The notes: generated by a model from the sequence alone, not told the origin. 64,000 nucleotides of DNA from Paracoccaceae bacterium (GCA_022448245.1 JAKVCO010000006.1:62001-126000), one strand, 5' to 3'; shown: positions 25,381 to 35,384, numbered from the stretch's first letter. Made by a program: numbers and translations.

Positions 25381-26340
25381 CTATGGCGCCGCGCGCCCGA
25401 CGGTATCAGTCGCAAGCACGCCCATGGCGAGCGCGGCGGCTCCCTTCATCAATGGCTCAAAGAACCACGCAGGGGCGAGCAGCCTTTGGTATTCCAACTG
25501 CACTTCGAGACGCGTGCCTTGAGCCGCCGGTAGCACCTTGTAGGTCAGGCTCTTGATGCCGATCCATGCGGACATGGGGCTGCTGTGGCTTAAGGTTTCA
25601 AAACGCACAACTTGGGCGGTTCGATGGACAGCGCGCAAATGCAGATCGCCCCGCCCCTCTCGGCCTGCGAGAGTAACGATGCGGTTTGCGCCCAAACCCA
25701 CGCCTTCGTCGACAGGTACGGCAACCGGCTGGGGAAATGCCTGAAGCAAGGTCGGAAGCGCCACCGACGGCGACGTCGCATTCTCCATGGCCGCCCAAAC
25801 AGTCTCGGGAGGTGCATCAACGAGCCGGACAGCGCGCGCCTCTCCTGCTCCTGAAAAGCGATAAGCTATACCCTCAAGGCTCCCCACTGCCAAGACTGCC
25901 ACGACAAAGATCAGAACGCCCCAGTCGTTGAGGTGATCGTCGTCTTTCCGGGCCCGTCGCCACATCGCGCGGCCAAGCAGGAAGAGCCCTCGCAGGATGG
26001 CCGCGATCGCCCCCACCGCAAGGATCAGGATGAAGACGCAGAAGAGAACCATCGTAAAACTGTCACCGACGGCGGCCTCCGACGGCATCGGCGCCAAAAC
26101 CTGCGCGGCAAAGAAGACAAGGACGAGGATGACCGCGGTGACAGCGGTTTGCTTGAGCACGTCGTCCGCGAACCCCGGCTCTAACCCCCGCCACGCGATC
26201 AAGGCCAGATGCACGAGCATGATCACGATAAGCGGCGCGACGAACTGCACCCCACTCGTGACGGCGCCGGTTCGGGAGACCGCGAAAGCAAAGAGAAGCG
26301 TCAGAAGAGCCGCGCATAGATGTGGTGACACGGCTCTCAT
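25381..26340 (-). CDS. Membrane protein with C-terminal SRPBCC-like domain
   Basis: A 319-residue protein with four or five hydrophobic segments in its first 165 residues (for example APLIVIMLVHLALIAW and VAVILVLVFFAAQVLA-like spans) and a soluble C-terminal half starting near VRLVDAPPETVWAAMENA, which looks like a polyketide cyclase/SRPBCC fold. No named family is recognised. Start codon overlaps the stop of the upstream desaturase as ATGA, so the two are coupled; a role in lipid handling is inference. Confidence 0.65.
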   Translation of the reverse strand: MRAVSPHLCAALLTLLFAFAVSRTGAVTSGVQFVAPLIVIMLVHLALIAWRGLEPGFADDVLKQTAVTAVILVLVFFAAQVLAPMPSEAAVGDSFTMVLFCVFILILAVGAIAAILRGLFLLGRAMWRRARKDDDHLNDWGVLIFVVAVLAVGSLEGIAYRFSGAGEARAVRLVDAPPETVWAAMENATSPSVALPTLLQAFPQPVAVPVDEGVGLGANRIVTLAGREGRGDLHLRAVHRTAQVVRFETLSHSSPMSAWIGIKSLTYKVLPAAQGTRLEVQLEYQRLLAPAWFFEPLMKGAAALAMGVLATDTVGRAAP

Positions 26341-27272
26341 GCGATCCCCCTCAGGTTTTCCCGTCTTGGCAAAGCATCGGGCTCACGCAAGTTCCAGACC
26401 AGCCCCAACCGCTCCAAGCCGTTCAAAACCCACCAGCCCGGGTCACACTGACCGGACTGCAAGCTCAGCCGCGCGGATCCCGGAAAGGCATGATGGTTGT
26501 TGTGAAAACTCTCTCCCATGGTCAGGAGCCCAAGAGGCAGGTTATATCCTTGGGTCGACGCGCCCTCTAGATGCCAGTCACGGCTGCCCCGGTTGTGTGC
26601 GAACCATCCCACGAGCCAGTGTCCGAAGATCGACACCGTCACACGCCCACAAACACCCCAGGCCACCCAGCCAGGTCCGCCTGCCGCGAACAGCAGGAGG
26701 ACCACAGGCAATTGCTGCGCCATAGAGCTCGCCTGCAGCCACCGATAAAACGGCGTGTCGAGAAGCAGCGGGAACCGAAACTCTGGCTCTTTGTCCAAAT
26801 GCAGCTTGCAGTGCAGCTGCCACCAAAAGTCACGGGTAATCCCGCTCTGATGGGATAAGAACGGATGGCACGCAGTGGACCTTTGTGCCCAGTCGCGAAT
26901 GTCATGGGTGAACATCATGGTACGGGGGCCACCCAAACCTGTGAGCGTGCCCAGCCAGACCAGCACGCGCCCCAAAGCGGGCGATGTCTCGAACGCGCCA
27001 TGGATCAACCAGCGGTGCATTCCGAGTGAGTGCCCCAAACAAAGCGTCACGGCTGATGTCATGACAAAGACGGCGACAGCCCCCCAGCTGAAATAGAGGC
27101 TCCCAAGGATCACCCATCCCAGCGCCATACCGCTCCACCAAAGCGACTTTACCGCGCTCCAACGGACTGTCCCCGCGACAGGGCTTGCTGAACTGTCGAA
27201 AGCGATCCGTTCGAAAACACCGTCCAAGGCAACCCTCTCTCTCTCGATCAAAATACTTTTGTAGAGAGGCAC
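26337..27272 (-). CDS. Fatty acid desaturase family membrane enzyme
   Basis: A 311-residue di-iron membrane desaturase-like protein. First His box HSLGMH (within GHSLGMHRWL) and third box HNNHH (GESFHNNHHAFP) are clear. The middle box is not the usual HxxHH but HDIRDW followed by CHPFLSH, a variant I associate with a bacterial subgroup. Four or so membrane spans surround the boxes. Acyl-lipid or acyl-CoA specificity cannot be decided. Coupled by ATGA to the SRPBCC membrane protein and divergent from the aldo/keto reductase. Confidence 0.78.
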   Translation of the reverse strand: MPLYKSILIERERVALDGVFERIAFDSSASPVAGTVRWSAVKSLWWSGMALGWVILGSLYFSWGAVAVFVMTSAVTLCLGHSLGMHRWLIHGAFETSPALGRVLVWLGTLTGLGGPRTMMFTHDIRDWAQRSTACHPFLSHQSGITRDFWWQLHCKLHLDKEPEFRFPLLLDTPFYRWLQASSMAQQLPVVLLLFAAGGPGWVAWGVCGRVTVSIFGHWLVGWFAHNRGSRDWHLEGASTQGYNLPLGLLTMGESFHNNHHAFPGSARLSLQSGQCDPGWWVLNGLERLGLVWNLREPDALPRRENLRGIA

Positions 27273-27315
27273 TCTGGCGCTTCCAAACGGACCTAAGCCC
27301 TGCCACTCTCACGCC

Positions 27316-28242
27316 ATGATACACGCACTCGACGGCACGCCGGCAAGCCCTTTGACCTTTGGCACCATGCAATTTGGAGGGAATGCTGACGCGAGCGCCT
27401 CCGCTGCAATGTGGGAGGCCTGTCGCGAGGCTGGCATCACCCATTTCGACACTGCTTGGGTCTACACCGGAGGCGCCTCGGAGGAGATCACGGGCAAGCT
27501 CGCCCACGCCGAGCGCGAGAGCCTGATCATCGCCACCAAAGCCGCCTACACAGGCGGAGCCGGGGATACCAATATCCGGGCGCAAGTAGACACGTCGCGG
27601 GAGCGCCTAGGGATGGATGTGCTCGATATCCTCTACCTTCATCGGTTCGACGACGACACGCCACTGGAGGAAAGCTTCGAGACGCTAGCCTCGCTGCAGA
27701 GCGACGGCACCATCCGCTACATTGGCGTCTCAAATTTCGCGGCATGGCAGGTCATGAAAGCGCAGAGCGTTGCGGCCACCCTTGGGACGCGCATTGATAT
27801 CATCCAGCCCATGTACTCCCTCGTGAAACGGCAGGCTGAGGTCGAGATCTTGCCCATGGCGCAGGACCAAGGCCTCTTCGTAGCGCCCTACTCCCCGCTC
27901 GGCGGCGGGCTTTTGACCGGCAAATATGCGGCAGGCGGCAGCGGTCGCCTGACGGAAGACGCCCGCTATAACGCGCGGTATGCGCCGGAAATCATGCACG
28001 AGGTGGCAAAGGGGCTGTCATCTATTGCCCAACGCGAGGGCGTGTCTCCTGCGACGCTCGCGGTCGCTTGGGCGGCCTCGCATCGCTCCCGCCCGGCCCC
28101 CATCATCTCTGGGCGCTCTGCCGAGCAGCTCGCGCCTTCTCTGGCTGCCTCTGGTATGACCCTCAACGCTGATCTCTTAGCTGAGATCACCGCGCTCAGC
28201 CCCGCGCCCGCCCCGGCCACCGATAGATTGGAAGAAGCATGA
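27316..28242 (+). CDS. Aldo/keto reductase
   Basis: A 308-residue NADPH-dependent oxidoreductase with the TIM-barrel AKR fold. Seen: FDTAWVYTGGASEE (catalytic Asp and Tyr), the Lys in IIATKAAY, YLHRFDDDTPLEES with the catalytic His, and IGVSNFAAWQV. The substrate is unknown. ATGA overlap with the downstream flavoprotein gene shows co-translation. Confidence 0.88.
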   Translation: MIHALDGTPASPLTFGTMQFGGNADASASAAMWEACREAGITHFDTAWVYTGGASEEITGKLAHAERESLIIATKAAYTGGAGDTNIRAQVDTSRERLGMDVLDILYLHRFDDDTPLEESFETLASLQSDGTIRYIGVSNFAAWQVMKAQSVAATLGTRIDIIQPMYSLVKRQAEVEILPMAQDQGLFVAPYSPLGGGLLTGKYAAGGSGRLTEDARYNARYAPEIMHEVAKGLSSIAQREGVSPATLAVAWAASHRSRPAPIISGRSAEQLAPSLAASGMTLNADLLAEITALSPAPAPATDRLEEA

Positions 28243-29306
28243 TTGACGCCCTCATCATCGGCGGTGGCATTGCCGGTACATCGCTGGGCGCACAACTCGC
28301 ACCCCACATGAAAGTGGTCCTGCTCGAGGCAGAGCCGCTCCTTGGCTACCACGCGTCAGGCCGGTCAGCCGCGCTCTTTGAGGAGACTTACGGCCTTCCC
28401 TCGACAGTCGCGCTGAACCGCGCGAGCCGGGATGTGCACTTCGCCATGGGGACCACCTCACCCCGTGGCCTGATGCTGCTGGATAGTGGCGACACTGACG
28501 CCTTCGAGCACGATCTCAAGATCATGGAGATGACGGAGATCAGCGCTGAGGAGGCGCGCGCGAAGGTGCCGATCCTCAACCCGAACATTGTGCGCCGCGC
28601 TGGCTATCACGCCGAGGCGTGGGACCTCGACACAGATAAAATCATCCAAACCTTCGCGCGGGAGATCCGCGCCAACGGGGGCGACGTGCTTCCGAACACC
28701 ACCGTCTCAGGGATCGAAAAGACGCCGAACGGCTGGGTCGTGCATACAGTCAAAGACAACCACGAGGCGCGTCTGATCTGCAATGCAGCAGGCGCTTGGG
28801 TCGACAAGATCGCGGCCATGGCAGGAGTTGCGCCGTTAGGCGTGACACCGCTCCGCCGCTCGATGGCGCGACTGGCAGCACCCGGTGGGCACGATGTACG
28901 CGACTGGCCCATGATGTTTGGCCCGGGCGAGACATGGTACGCCAAACCAGATGCTGGCGCCCTGCTCGTCTCACCAGCCGAAGAAGACCGGTCCGAGCCC
29001 ATGGACGCTTGGCCCCATGACGAAGTTTTGGCCGAGGGCCTCGCGCGCTACGAGGCGGTGATGACCGAACCCGTCACGCGTCCCATCGCCTCTTGGGCGG
29101 GGCTGCGCACATTTACGCCCGACCGGAACCTCGCCATTGGGTTCGATGCCAAGGAGCCCGGCTTCTTCTGGCAAGCAGGCCAAGGCGGCTACGGATTCCA
29201 GACCTCGCCCGCAGCGGCGCGTCTGGGCGCCGATATCATCTTGGGGCGCCCGTCCGAACTCGACGCAGACACCGTAGCCCAGCTCGATCCGGCGCGATTT
29301 AGCTAA
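28239..29306 (+). CDS. FAD-dependent amino-acid-oxidase-type oxidoreductase
   Basis: A 355-residue flavoprotein of the DAO superfamily. The ADP-binding motif IIGGGIAGTSLGAQL (6-20) is followed by VVLLEAEPLLGYHASGRSAAL, typical of this group, and the C-terminal FAD contact is FFWQAGQGGYGFQTSPAAA. It likely oxidises an amine or D-amino or hydroxy acid. Coupled to the aldo/keto reductase by ATGA. Exact substrate unknown. Confidence 0.85.
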   Translation: MIDALIIGGGIAGTSLGAQLAPHMKVVLLEAEPLLGYHASGRSAALFEETYGLPSTVALNRASRDVHFAMGTTSPRGLMLLDSGDTDAFEHDLKIMEMTEISAEEARAKVPILNPNIVRRAGYHAEAWDLDTDKIIQTFAREIRANGGDVLPNTTVSGIEKTPNGWVVHTVKDNHEARLICNAAGAWVDKIAAMAGVAPLGVTPLRRSMARLAAPGGHDVRDWPMMFGPGETWYAKPDAGALLVSPAEEDRSEPMDAWPHDEVLAEGLARYEAVMTEPVTRPIASWAGLRTFTPDRNLAIGFDAKEPGFFWQAGQGGYGFQTSPAAARLGADIILGRPSELDADTVAQLDPARFS

Positions 29307-29366
29307 ACACTTGCGTGAAGATCGACGCTAAGGCACCAATGGCATCAATCACTTAAGGAGATTTTC

Positions 29367-29828
29367 ATGCGTTCACTTGCCCTCGCGGCCCTTATCGCCA
29401 TCCCGACAATTGCCTCAGCCGAAAGCGATGTGGAGCGGATGGAGCGTTTGGCTTCGACCATGTCCACCAAGATGTATGCCTACATTGAAGAGCGTTTCCC
29501 CGCCGCCAAAGGCAACCTGCCTGATCCCGGCTGGAACGACGAAATCCGCGCTGCCGCCGATTGCACCATGGGCGCTTGGGAAGCCGAGATCGGCGCAGCA
29601 CAAGTCACGGCCCTGCTGGACGAGATGGAAAACCACCTGAACCAAGAGATCGAAGATTTTCAGGCGTGGTCCGAAGGCATGCCCGTTTCCAACCCGCTGT
29701 CCGACGAACAAAACGTCGCCATCGAGGCCCAGTGCGGCATGGCCAACGCCATGATGAACAAGATGATGAGCGACCCGAACATGCCCAACCTCATGCAGGC
29801 CATGTCTGCCGCCATGGGCGACGGCTAA
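29367..29828 (+). CDS. Secreted protein of unknown function
   Basis: A 153-residue protein with a cleavable signal peptide (MRSLALAALIAIPTIASA) and a mostly helical, acidic mature part with two cysteines (about residues 69 and 125) and a Met-rich tail (MANAMMNKMMSDPNMPNLMQ). AAGGAGATTTTC precedes the ATG. I recognise no family. Located between the flavoprotein gene and the convergent dimethylglycine-dehydrogenase-like gene. Confidence 0.7.
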   Translation: MRSLALAALIAIPTIASAESDVERMERLASTMSTKMYAYIEERFPAAKGNLPDPGWNDEIRAAADCTMGAWEAEIGAAQVTALLDEMENHLNQEIEDFQAWSEGMPVSNPLSDEQNVAIEAQCGMANAMMNKMMSDPNMPNLMQAMSAAMGDG

Positions 29829-29833
29829 AATCA

Positions 29834-29864
29834 AAAAGCCCCGGCTCTGCTGAGAACCGGGGCC
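29834..29864 (-). terminator. Intrinsic terminator of the dimethylglycine-dehydrogenase-like gene
   Basis: GCCCCGG (29839-29845) pairs with CCGGGGC (29858-29864). On the minus strand the stem is followed by TTTTTGATTTT, so it serves the gene ending at 29902; the plus-strand gene ending at 29828 could use the stem too but has no T-run. Confidence 0.82.
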
Positions 29865-29901
29865 TTGGAAATCGAGTGGCAGGCCATTCGCCTGCCCTTG
29901 A

Positions 29902-32430
29902 TTATTCCGCCGCCTTGAGTGCAATCCCCGCTGCGGAATCCACACGGATGACGGCGTTTTTCGGGTCGTAAGGGCTGTCTTCGGTGACCTCAGCATCCCA
30001 GAGCTGATCGAACATTTTCACCTTCAGCTTCGTGCCCACCTTCGCGAGGTCCGGCTTGACGTAGCCCATGCCGATCGAGCAGCCGAAGTGCACGGAATAG
30101 CCCCCGGACGTCAGGCGACCCACGCGCTCCTCACCGTGATAGAGCACCTCGCGGCCCCACGGATCGGCATCAGCAGGCCCGTCGATTTTGAGCGTCACAC
30201 ACATCGACCGGATACCCTTGGCGAGCATCGCCTCTTTACCTTGGTAGTCCTTCTCAAGGTCCACAAAGCGGTCGAGGCCAGCCTCAAGCGGCGTGGCGTC
30301 GCGGCCAAGCTCGGTCCCGAAGGCGCGGTAGGATTTCTCCTGACGCAGCCAGTTCTGAGCGCGGGCGCCCACGGGTTTGATACCGAACTCCTCGCCCGCT
30401 TCCATGAGCTGATCCCAAAGGTAGTTCTGCATCTCCATCGGGTGATGCAGCTCCCAGCCGAGCTCGCCGGTGTAGGCCACGCGGATTGCGTTCACCGGGC
30501 ACATCTTCAGCTCGATCTGGCGCGCAGAAAGCCACGGGAAGCGCTTGTTCGTCAGCGCGGTCTCGGGGTCCGCGTCACGGATCAGCTTCTGCAGCACGTC
30601 GCGCGATTTCGGGCCCGCGATGGCGAAGACGCCCCACTTCTGAGTGACGTCCTCGGCGTTGATGCGGCCGAACTCTTCCTCTTTCTCGGCGATGGCCTTG
30701 TAGAGGAAATCTTCGTCATAGGCGTGCCAGCCACCGGCGCTGACGAGGTAGTAGTCATTCTCGCCGTTACGCACGATCGTGTATTCGGTGCGCGTCGTGC
30801 CCGCGCTGGTGAGCGCGTAGGTCAGGTTGATGCGGCCCACTTTGGGCAGCTTGTTGCAGGTGAACCAGTCGAGGAACGCTGTCGCGCCCGGCCCCGTCAG
30901 ACGGTGCTTGGCAAAGGCGGTGGCGTCGATCAGGCCAACGCCATTGCGGATCGCGTCGGCTTCATCTTTCGCGTATTCCCACCAGCCGCCGCGGCGGAAG
31001 CTGCGGGCGTCGTGGTCGAAATTCGACGGTGCATCGAGCGGCCCGTAGTAGTTCGGACGTTCCCAACCGTTCACGCAGCCAAACTGCGCGCCTAGTGCCT
31101 TCTGACGCTCATAGGCAGGCGCGGTACGCAGCGGGCGGCAGGCCTCACGCTCCTCATCGGGGTGATGGAGAATGTAGACGTGGGAATAGCATTCCTCGTT
31201 CTTGCGCGCGGCGTATTCCGTCGTCATCCAATCTTGGCCGTAGCGCTTGGGATCGATGGAGGCCATGTCGATCTCGGCCTCACCCTCGGTCATCATCTGG
31301 GCGAGGTAGTAGCCCGCGCCGCCAGCGGCGGTGATCCCGAAGGAGAAGCCTTCCGCCAGCCACATGTTCTGGAGGCCCGGCGCCGGACCGATGAGCGGGT
31401 TGCCATCGGGCGTGTAGCAGATCGGACCGTTGTAATCGTCCTTCAGGCCCACCGTCTCCGAGCTCGGAATGCGGTGGATCATGGACATGTACTCTTCCTC
31501 GATCCGCTCGAGATCGAGGGGGTAGAGGTCAGCGCGGAAGCTTTCAGGCACTCCGTATTCGAACCGTGCCGGTGCACCTTCTTCGTAGGGACCGAGGATC
31601 CAGCCGCCGCGCTCTTCCCGAACATACCATTTGGCATCTGCGTCGCGCAGAACCGGATGCTGAGGCTGAGTCTTGCGATACTTGACAAGTTCCGGATCCG
31701 GCTCAGTCACGATGTACTGATGCTCCACCACGATCGCGGGCATCTTGATTCCCAGCAGTTTCGCCGTGCGCGGCGCGTGGTTGCCGGAGGCCGTCACGAC
31801 ATGCTCAGCGGTCACCACGACCTGCTCTTCAGATTGAACGAGGTTGCCGCCCTTCTCGACCATCTTGGTCAGTGTCACCTTCCACTCGGACCCCGTCCAT
31901 TCGAAGGCATCGGCCTGCCAGCGCTGTTCAATTTTCACGCCCAATTGGCGTGCGCCTGCCGCCATCGCGTTCGTGACGTCCGCAGGGTTAATGTAGCCAT
32001 CGGTGGGGTGATAGATCGCGCCTTTGAGATCCTCGGTGCGCACGAGCGGCCAGCGCTCCTTGATCTCGGCTGGTGTCATCCACTCGTACGGCACGCCGCA
32101 AGTCTCAGCCGTGGAAGCGTAGAGCATGTATTCGTCCATACGCTCCTGCGTCTGCGCCATGCGCAGGTTGCCCACCACGTAGAAGCCCGGATCCTGGCCC
32201 GTCTCTTCCTTCAAGGTCTTGTAGAACTTGATGGAGTAGTCGTGGATATGGGTCGTGGCGTAGGACATGTTGAAATACGGCAGAAGACCCGCCGCATGCC
32301 ACGTGGAGCCCGCAGTGAGCGCGTCACGCTCCACCTGCATGGTATCCCATCCGGCCTTACCAAGGTGGTAGGCGATGGAGGTGCCCACCGCGCCGCCACC
32401 GATCACAAGCGCTTTGACATGGGTTTTCAT
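29902..32430 (-). CDS. Dimethylglycine dehydrogenase-like FAD/GcvT protein
   Basis: An 842-residue two-part enzyme: an N-terminal FAD oxidoreductase (LVIGGGAVGTSIAYHLGKAG, 9-28; TAGSTWHAAGLLPYF) and a C-terminal GcvT-like tetrahydrofolate-binding half from about residue 430 (RRGGWWEY, GVGLIDATAFAKHRLTGPGA, YTGELGWELHHP). Such enzymes demethylate dimethylglycine or sarcosine-type N-methyl compounds, passing the methyl group to folate, in glycine betaine and methylamine catabolism. Start ATG 32430 has GGGAG eight bases upstream. It stands alone with its own terminator. Confidence 0.88.
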   Translation of the reverse strand: MKTHVKALVIGGGAVGTSIAYHLGKAGWDTMQVERDALTAGSTWHAAGLLPYFNMSYATTHIHDYSIKFYKTLKEETGQDPGFYVVGNLRMAQTQERMDEYMLYASTAETCGVPYEWMTPAEIKERWPLVRTEDLKGAIYHPTDGYINPADVTNAMAAGARQLGVKIEQRWQADAFEWTGSEWKVTLTKMVEKGGNLVQSEEQVVVTAEHVVTASGNHAPRTAKLLGIKMPAIVVEHQYIVTEPDPELVKYRKTQPQHPVLRDADAKWYVREERGGWILGPYEEGAPARFEYGVPESFRADLYPLDLERIEEEYMSMIHRIPSSETVGLKDDYNGPICYTPDGNPLIGPAPGLQNMWLAEGFSFGITAAGGAGYYLAQMMTEGEAEIDMASIDPKRYGQDWMTTEYAARKNEECYSHVYILHHPDEEREACRPLRTAPAYERQKALGAQFGCVNGWERPNYYGPLDAPSNFDHDARSFRRGGWWEYAKDEADAIRNGVGLIDATAFAKHRLTGPGATAFLDWFTCNKLPKVGRINLTYALTSAGTTRTEYTIVRNGENDYYLVSAGGWHAYDEDFLYKAIAEKEEEFGRINAEDVTQKWGVFAIAGPKSRDVLQKLIRDADPETALTNKRFPWLSARQIELKMCPVNAIRVAYTGELGWELHHPMEMQNYLWDQLMEAGEEFGIKPVGARAQNWLRQEKSYRAFGTELGRDATPLEAGLDRFVDLEKDYQGKEAMLAKGIRSMCVTLKIDGPADADPWGREVLYHGEERVGRLTSGGYSVHFGCSIGMGYVKPDLAKVGTKLKVKMFDQLWDAEVTEDSPYDPKNAVIRVDSAAGIALKAAE

Positions 32431-32629
32431 GGACTCGACTCCCTAAAGTGTTGCGCCAGACAATGAACGAAGCGCGCATGCGGCGCAAAATCGGGCCGAC
32501 CTAACGGGCCCCATTTGCGACTTCGCGCATCATTGTAGGTCTTCGCGGCAAATTGCTTTACGCTAGGTAATGTTTGGTGAAGCACGTCGCGCGTGTATCA
32601 TCGGGCGACCGCTCCGCACCGGTACTCTA

Positions 32630-33598
32630 ATGTTGCAAAACCAAGACGAAGCACATCGCAGTCGCGCCATCTCCATCTACCAGCAATGGCTTGATGAGGT
32701 TGGAGAGCTCGTTTTAGCAGGTGCCTCCGACAAGCTAATCGACCGCCATGTAGCGCTACCCTACCTCCATCGCTCGCTCGATACCGAGATGGTGGTGGAA
32801 ACGGCGGAAGAGATGACAACCGGTTGGTCCGGCTTTGGCGAGTTCATGAAGACGAACGGCGCGACGCACTACATTCGGTCCTGCAAATCCGCGAGCTTCC
32901 TGTCAGACGACTACATTGAAGGCACGCATAACGTGTACATCATGCGCGACAGCCAGACCGTGGTGGACCCCTATCACGCCAGAATGGTGCTGCGGAATAA
33001 CGACGGGCACTGGCGGATGTGTGAAACCTCCAGCGCCTTCTGGCACAGCCGTTGGCCGATCAGCACGATCCGCACCCCCTCCATCCCGGTTGATGCCTTC
33101 ACCGACACGCCCCACGATGCGCGCCGCCTCGGGAAAGACCCCAGGGAGATCCTGCAAGGCTATCTCGACACGCTCACCCGCCGCTTCCGGCAGCAGGACT
33201 TCACCCCTCTGTTCGACCAGATTGATTTCCCGTTTTCCTGCTTCACGATCGCCGACAGCATGGAAATCAGCTCCCGCGCCTTTGCGGTGACCATCCTTGC
33301 GGGCGCCATCCAGCGCTATCAGGTCATCTTCAACGAGACGTTTGCACTGCAGGCCACCCATGCGGAGCTCATCGGGCCGACAACACTCTTTGGATACTAC
33401 ACCTCCGCGCTGCCCGATTGCGTGCTGGAGGAGGAGTATCTGCGCGGCTCCATTCTGCTTAGCTTGAAGAATGGCGCATGGTATCTGAAGTCGCTCAGTC
33501 TTCTCACCGAGGATCAAGAACAGCAGACAAAGCGTTTAACTCGATACGATATTGCGCGCCGCGCTCGGCTCGGCAGCGGGACAGAGTTGCCACGCTGA
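32630..33598 (+). CDS. Unknown protein with two NTF2/SnoaL-like repeats
   Basis: A 322-residue cytosolic protein that I read as two NTF2-like alpha+beta units: residues about 10-145 (ending DGHWRMCETSSAFWH) and about 170-305 (ending NGAWYLKSLSLL), each finishing in the paired strands typical of that fold. No catalytic motif or family name is recognised. An upstream ATG at 32570 is in frame with TAGG nearby and would add 20 residues; I prefer 32630 because the extra piece looks unstructured. Confidence 0.6.
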   Translation: MLQNQDEAHRSRAISIYQQWLDEVGELVLAGASDKLIDRHVALPYLHRSLDTEMVVETAEEMTTGWSGFGEFMKTNGATHYIRSCKSASFLSDDYIEGTHNVYIMRDSQTVVDPYHARMVLRNNDGHWRMCETSSAFWHSRWPISTIRTPSIPVDAFTDTPHDARRLGKDPREILQGYLDTLTRRFRQQDFTPLFDQIDFPFSCFTIADSMEISSRAFAVTILAGAIQRYQVIFNETFALQATHAELIGPTTLFGYYTSALPDCVLEEEYLRGSILLSLKNGAWYLKSLSLLTEDQEQQTKRLTRYDIARRARLGSGTELPR

Positions 33599-33656
33599 CG
33601 CAACGCTCCATTGACGCGAACTTGCCTCGCGCCCAGCCTGAGGCCATTACGGACCC

Positions 33657-34517
33657 ATGAAGACCTTCTCCGATAAGGACGCCATGCGCGCCCACGTGCG
33701 GTCGCTGAAAGCACAGGGCAAAAGCGTCGGCTGCGTACTGACCATGGGCTTTCTGCACGAAGGCCACGTGGGGCTCGTCCATGAATGCCTTAAGCACGTG
33801 GACGAGGTGGTGACCTCGATCTTCGTGAACCCAACTCAGTTCGGCGAGAAGGAAGATCTCGATAACTATCCGACCGACCTCGAAGGCGATCTGGCCAAGT
33901 TCGAAGCTGCAGGCGTGAACGCTGTCTTCTTGCCCACGCCGGACGTGATGTATCCCGAAGGGGCCGACACCGTCGTCACAGTCGCTGGGCTTTCAGACAT
34001 CCTTCAGGGCAAGGTCAGGCCCGGGCACTTCCAAGGCGTGACGACCGTCGTCACCAAACTTTTCAATATCTTGGAGCCCGACGTTACTGTCTTTGGTGAG
34101 AAGGATTACCAGCAACTCGCCATCATCCGACAGATGGTTCGCGACATGGCCATGGCGGTCGACGTGAAGGGGCTGCCTATCGTGCGCGAGGCAGACGGGC
34201 TCGCAATGTCGTCGCGCAACGTGCGCCTGACGCCTGAGGATCGCGCTGCCTCTGTTGTGCTGAACCAAGCGCTCGATCTCGTGACGAAGCACGAAAACGA
34301 CCCCCTCACCGTCGAGGAATTTCGCGCCCTCGTCCGCGAGCACATCGCGCAGGAACCCCGCGCCGACATCCGCGCCATCGACATCCGCGACGCAGCCACA
34401 TTGGCCCCCTTCTATGGGCGCCTCGACCGGCCCGCCGTCATTCTTCTTTCCGTGCGCTTCGGCGCCATTCTCTTGATCGACAACCGGGTCATTGGGCCCG
34501 GGAAGGAGCATCTATGA
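33657..34517 (+). CDS. panC: Pantothenate synthetase
   Basis: A 286-residue enzyme condensing pantoate with beta-alanine using ATP. Seen: [13 protein letters not shown] (the HIGH-like loop, about 28-40), [17 protein letters not shown] (about 60-76), [18 protein letters not shown] and the KMSKS-like MSSRNVRL. Length is usual for the family. ATGA overlap with panB, so both pantothenate enzymes that act around pantoate are made together. Confidence 0.96.
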   Translation: MKTFSDKDAMRAHVRSLKAQGKSVGCVLTMGFLHEGHVGLVHECLKHVDEVVTSIFVNPTQFGEKEDLDNYPTDLEGDLAKFEAAGVNAVFLPTPDVMYPEGADTVVTVAGLSDILQGKVRPGHFQGVTTVVTKLFNILEPDVTVFGEKDYQQLAIIRQMVRDMAMAVDVKGLPIVREADGLAMSSRNVRLTPEDRAASVVLNQALDLVTKHENDPLTVEEFRALVREHIAQEPRADIRAIDIRDAATLAPFYGRLDRPAVILLSVRFGAILLIDNRVIGPGKEHL

Positions 34518-35323
34518 GCACTCAAAAGTCTATCCGCCGCAAAACCTGCCCGCAGATCACTGCGATGAAAGGGGGCGAGCCCATCGTGTCGCTGACCTCC
34601 TATCACGCGCACACAGCCGCCATCGTTGATAACCACGCAGATTTCATTCTGGTGGGCGACAGCCTCGGCATGGTGATGCACGGGATGGAGACCACCGTGG
34701 GCGTGCCGATTGATCTGATGATCATGCACGGCAAGGCCGTGGTGCGTGGCACGAGCCAAGCGCTCATCGTCGTGGACATGCCCTTTGGCACCTATGAAGA
34801 GAGCCCGGAGGTCGCCTTCCGCAACGCCGCCCGCATCCTGAAAGAAACAGGCTGCGGCGCCGTGAAGCTCGAAGGCGGGGCCCGCATGGCCGACACCATC
34901 CGCTTCCTCGTCCAGCGCGGCATTCCCGTGATGGCGCACATCGGCCTCACACCGCAAAGCTCCCACGTGATGGGCGGGTTTAAGACCCAAGGCCGCGAGG
35001 AAGAGAGCTGGGCCGAGCACGAGGCCGACGCCCGCGCTGTCACGGACGCCGGCGCCTTCGCAATCGTGCTTGAGGGCATGGTGGAGCCGCTTGCGGCCAA
35101 GATCACGAAGCAGATCGAGATCCCCACCATCGGGATCGGGGCCTCTGCGGATTGCGACGGGCAGATTTTGGTCCTGGAAGATATGTTGGGCCTCAGCCCC
35201 CGGGCACCTAAATTCGTCAAGGTTTACGGGGATTTAGGCGCTCAGATTGAAGCCAGCGTCAAAGCCTACGCCGACGAAGTCCGGGCCCGCCAGTTCCCTG
35301 GAGAAGCGCAGGTGTATCGTTAA
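34514..35323 (+). CDS. panB: 3-methyl-2-oxobutanoate hydroxymethyltransferase
   Basis: A 269-residue ketopantoate hydroxymethyltransferase, first committed step to pantothenate and CoA, using methylene-tetrahydrofolate. Seen: [26 protein letters not shown] (metal-binding Asp), [34 protein letters not shown] and [15 protein letters not shown]. Coupled to panC by ATGA. After the stop a GC-rich inverted repeat without T-run is present (35334-35365). Confidence 0.96.
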   Translation: MSTQKSIRRKTCPQITAMKGGEPIVSLTSYHAHTAAIVDNHADFILVGDSLGMVMHGMETTVGVPIDLMIMHGKAVVRGTSQALIVVDMPFGTYEESPEVAFRNAARILKETGCGAVKLEGGARMADTIRFLVQRGIPVMAHIGLTPQSSHVMGGFKTQGREEESWAEHEADARAVTDAGAFAIVLEGMVEPLAAKITKQIEIPTIGIGASADCDGQILVLEDMLGLSPRAPKFVKVYGDLGAQIEASVKAYADEVRARQFPGEAQVYR

Positions 35324-35384
35324 AGTACAAGGTTGCGGCCAAAGCGCCAAGTTGCCGCGGCCGCATGAACAACTGCTATTGAGG

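Noticed and set aside
31162-32466. A 434-codon plus-strand frame opposite the dimethylglycine-dehydrogenase-like gene
   Set aside because: Antisense shadow with no recognisable protein features.
32451-32488. Inverted repeat TTGCGCC/GGCGCAA before the dimethylglycine-dehydrogenase-like gene
   Set aside because: Seven-base arms 24 bases apart in GC-rich DNA are expected by chance; no link to a known regulator.
35334-35365. Terminator after panB
   Set aside because: TGCGGCC/GGCCGCA can pair, but the loop is 18 bases and no T-run follows on the plus strand.
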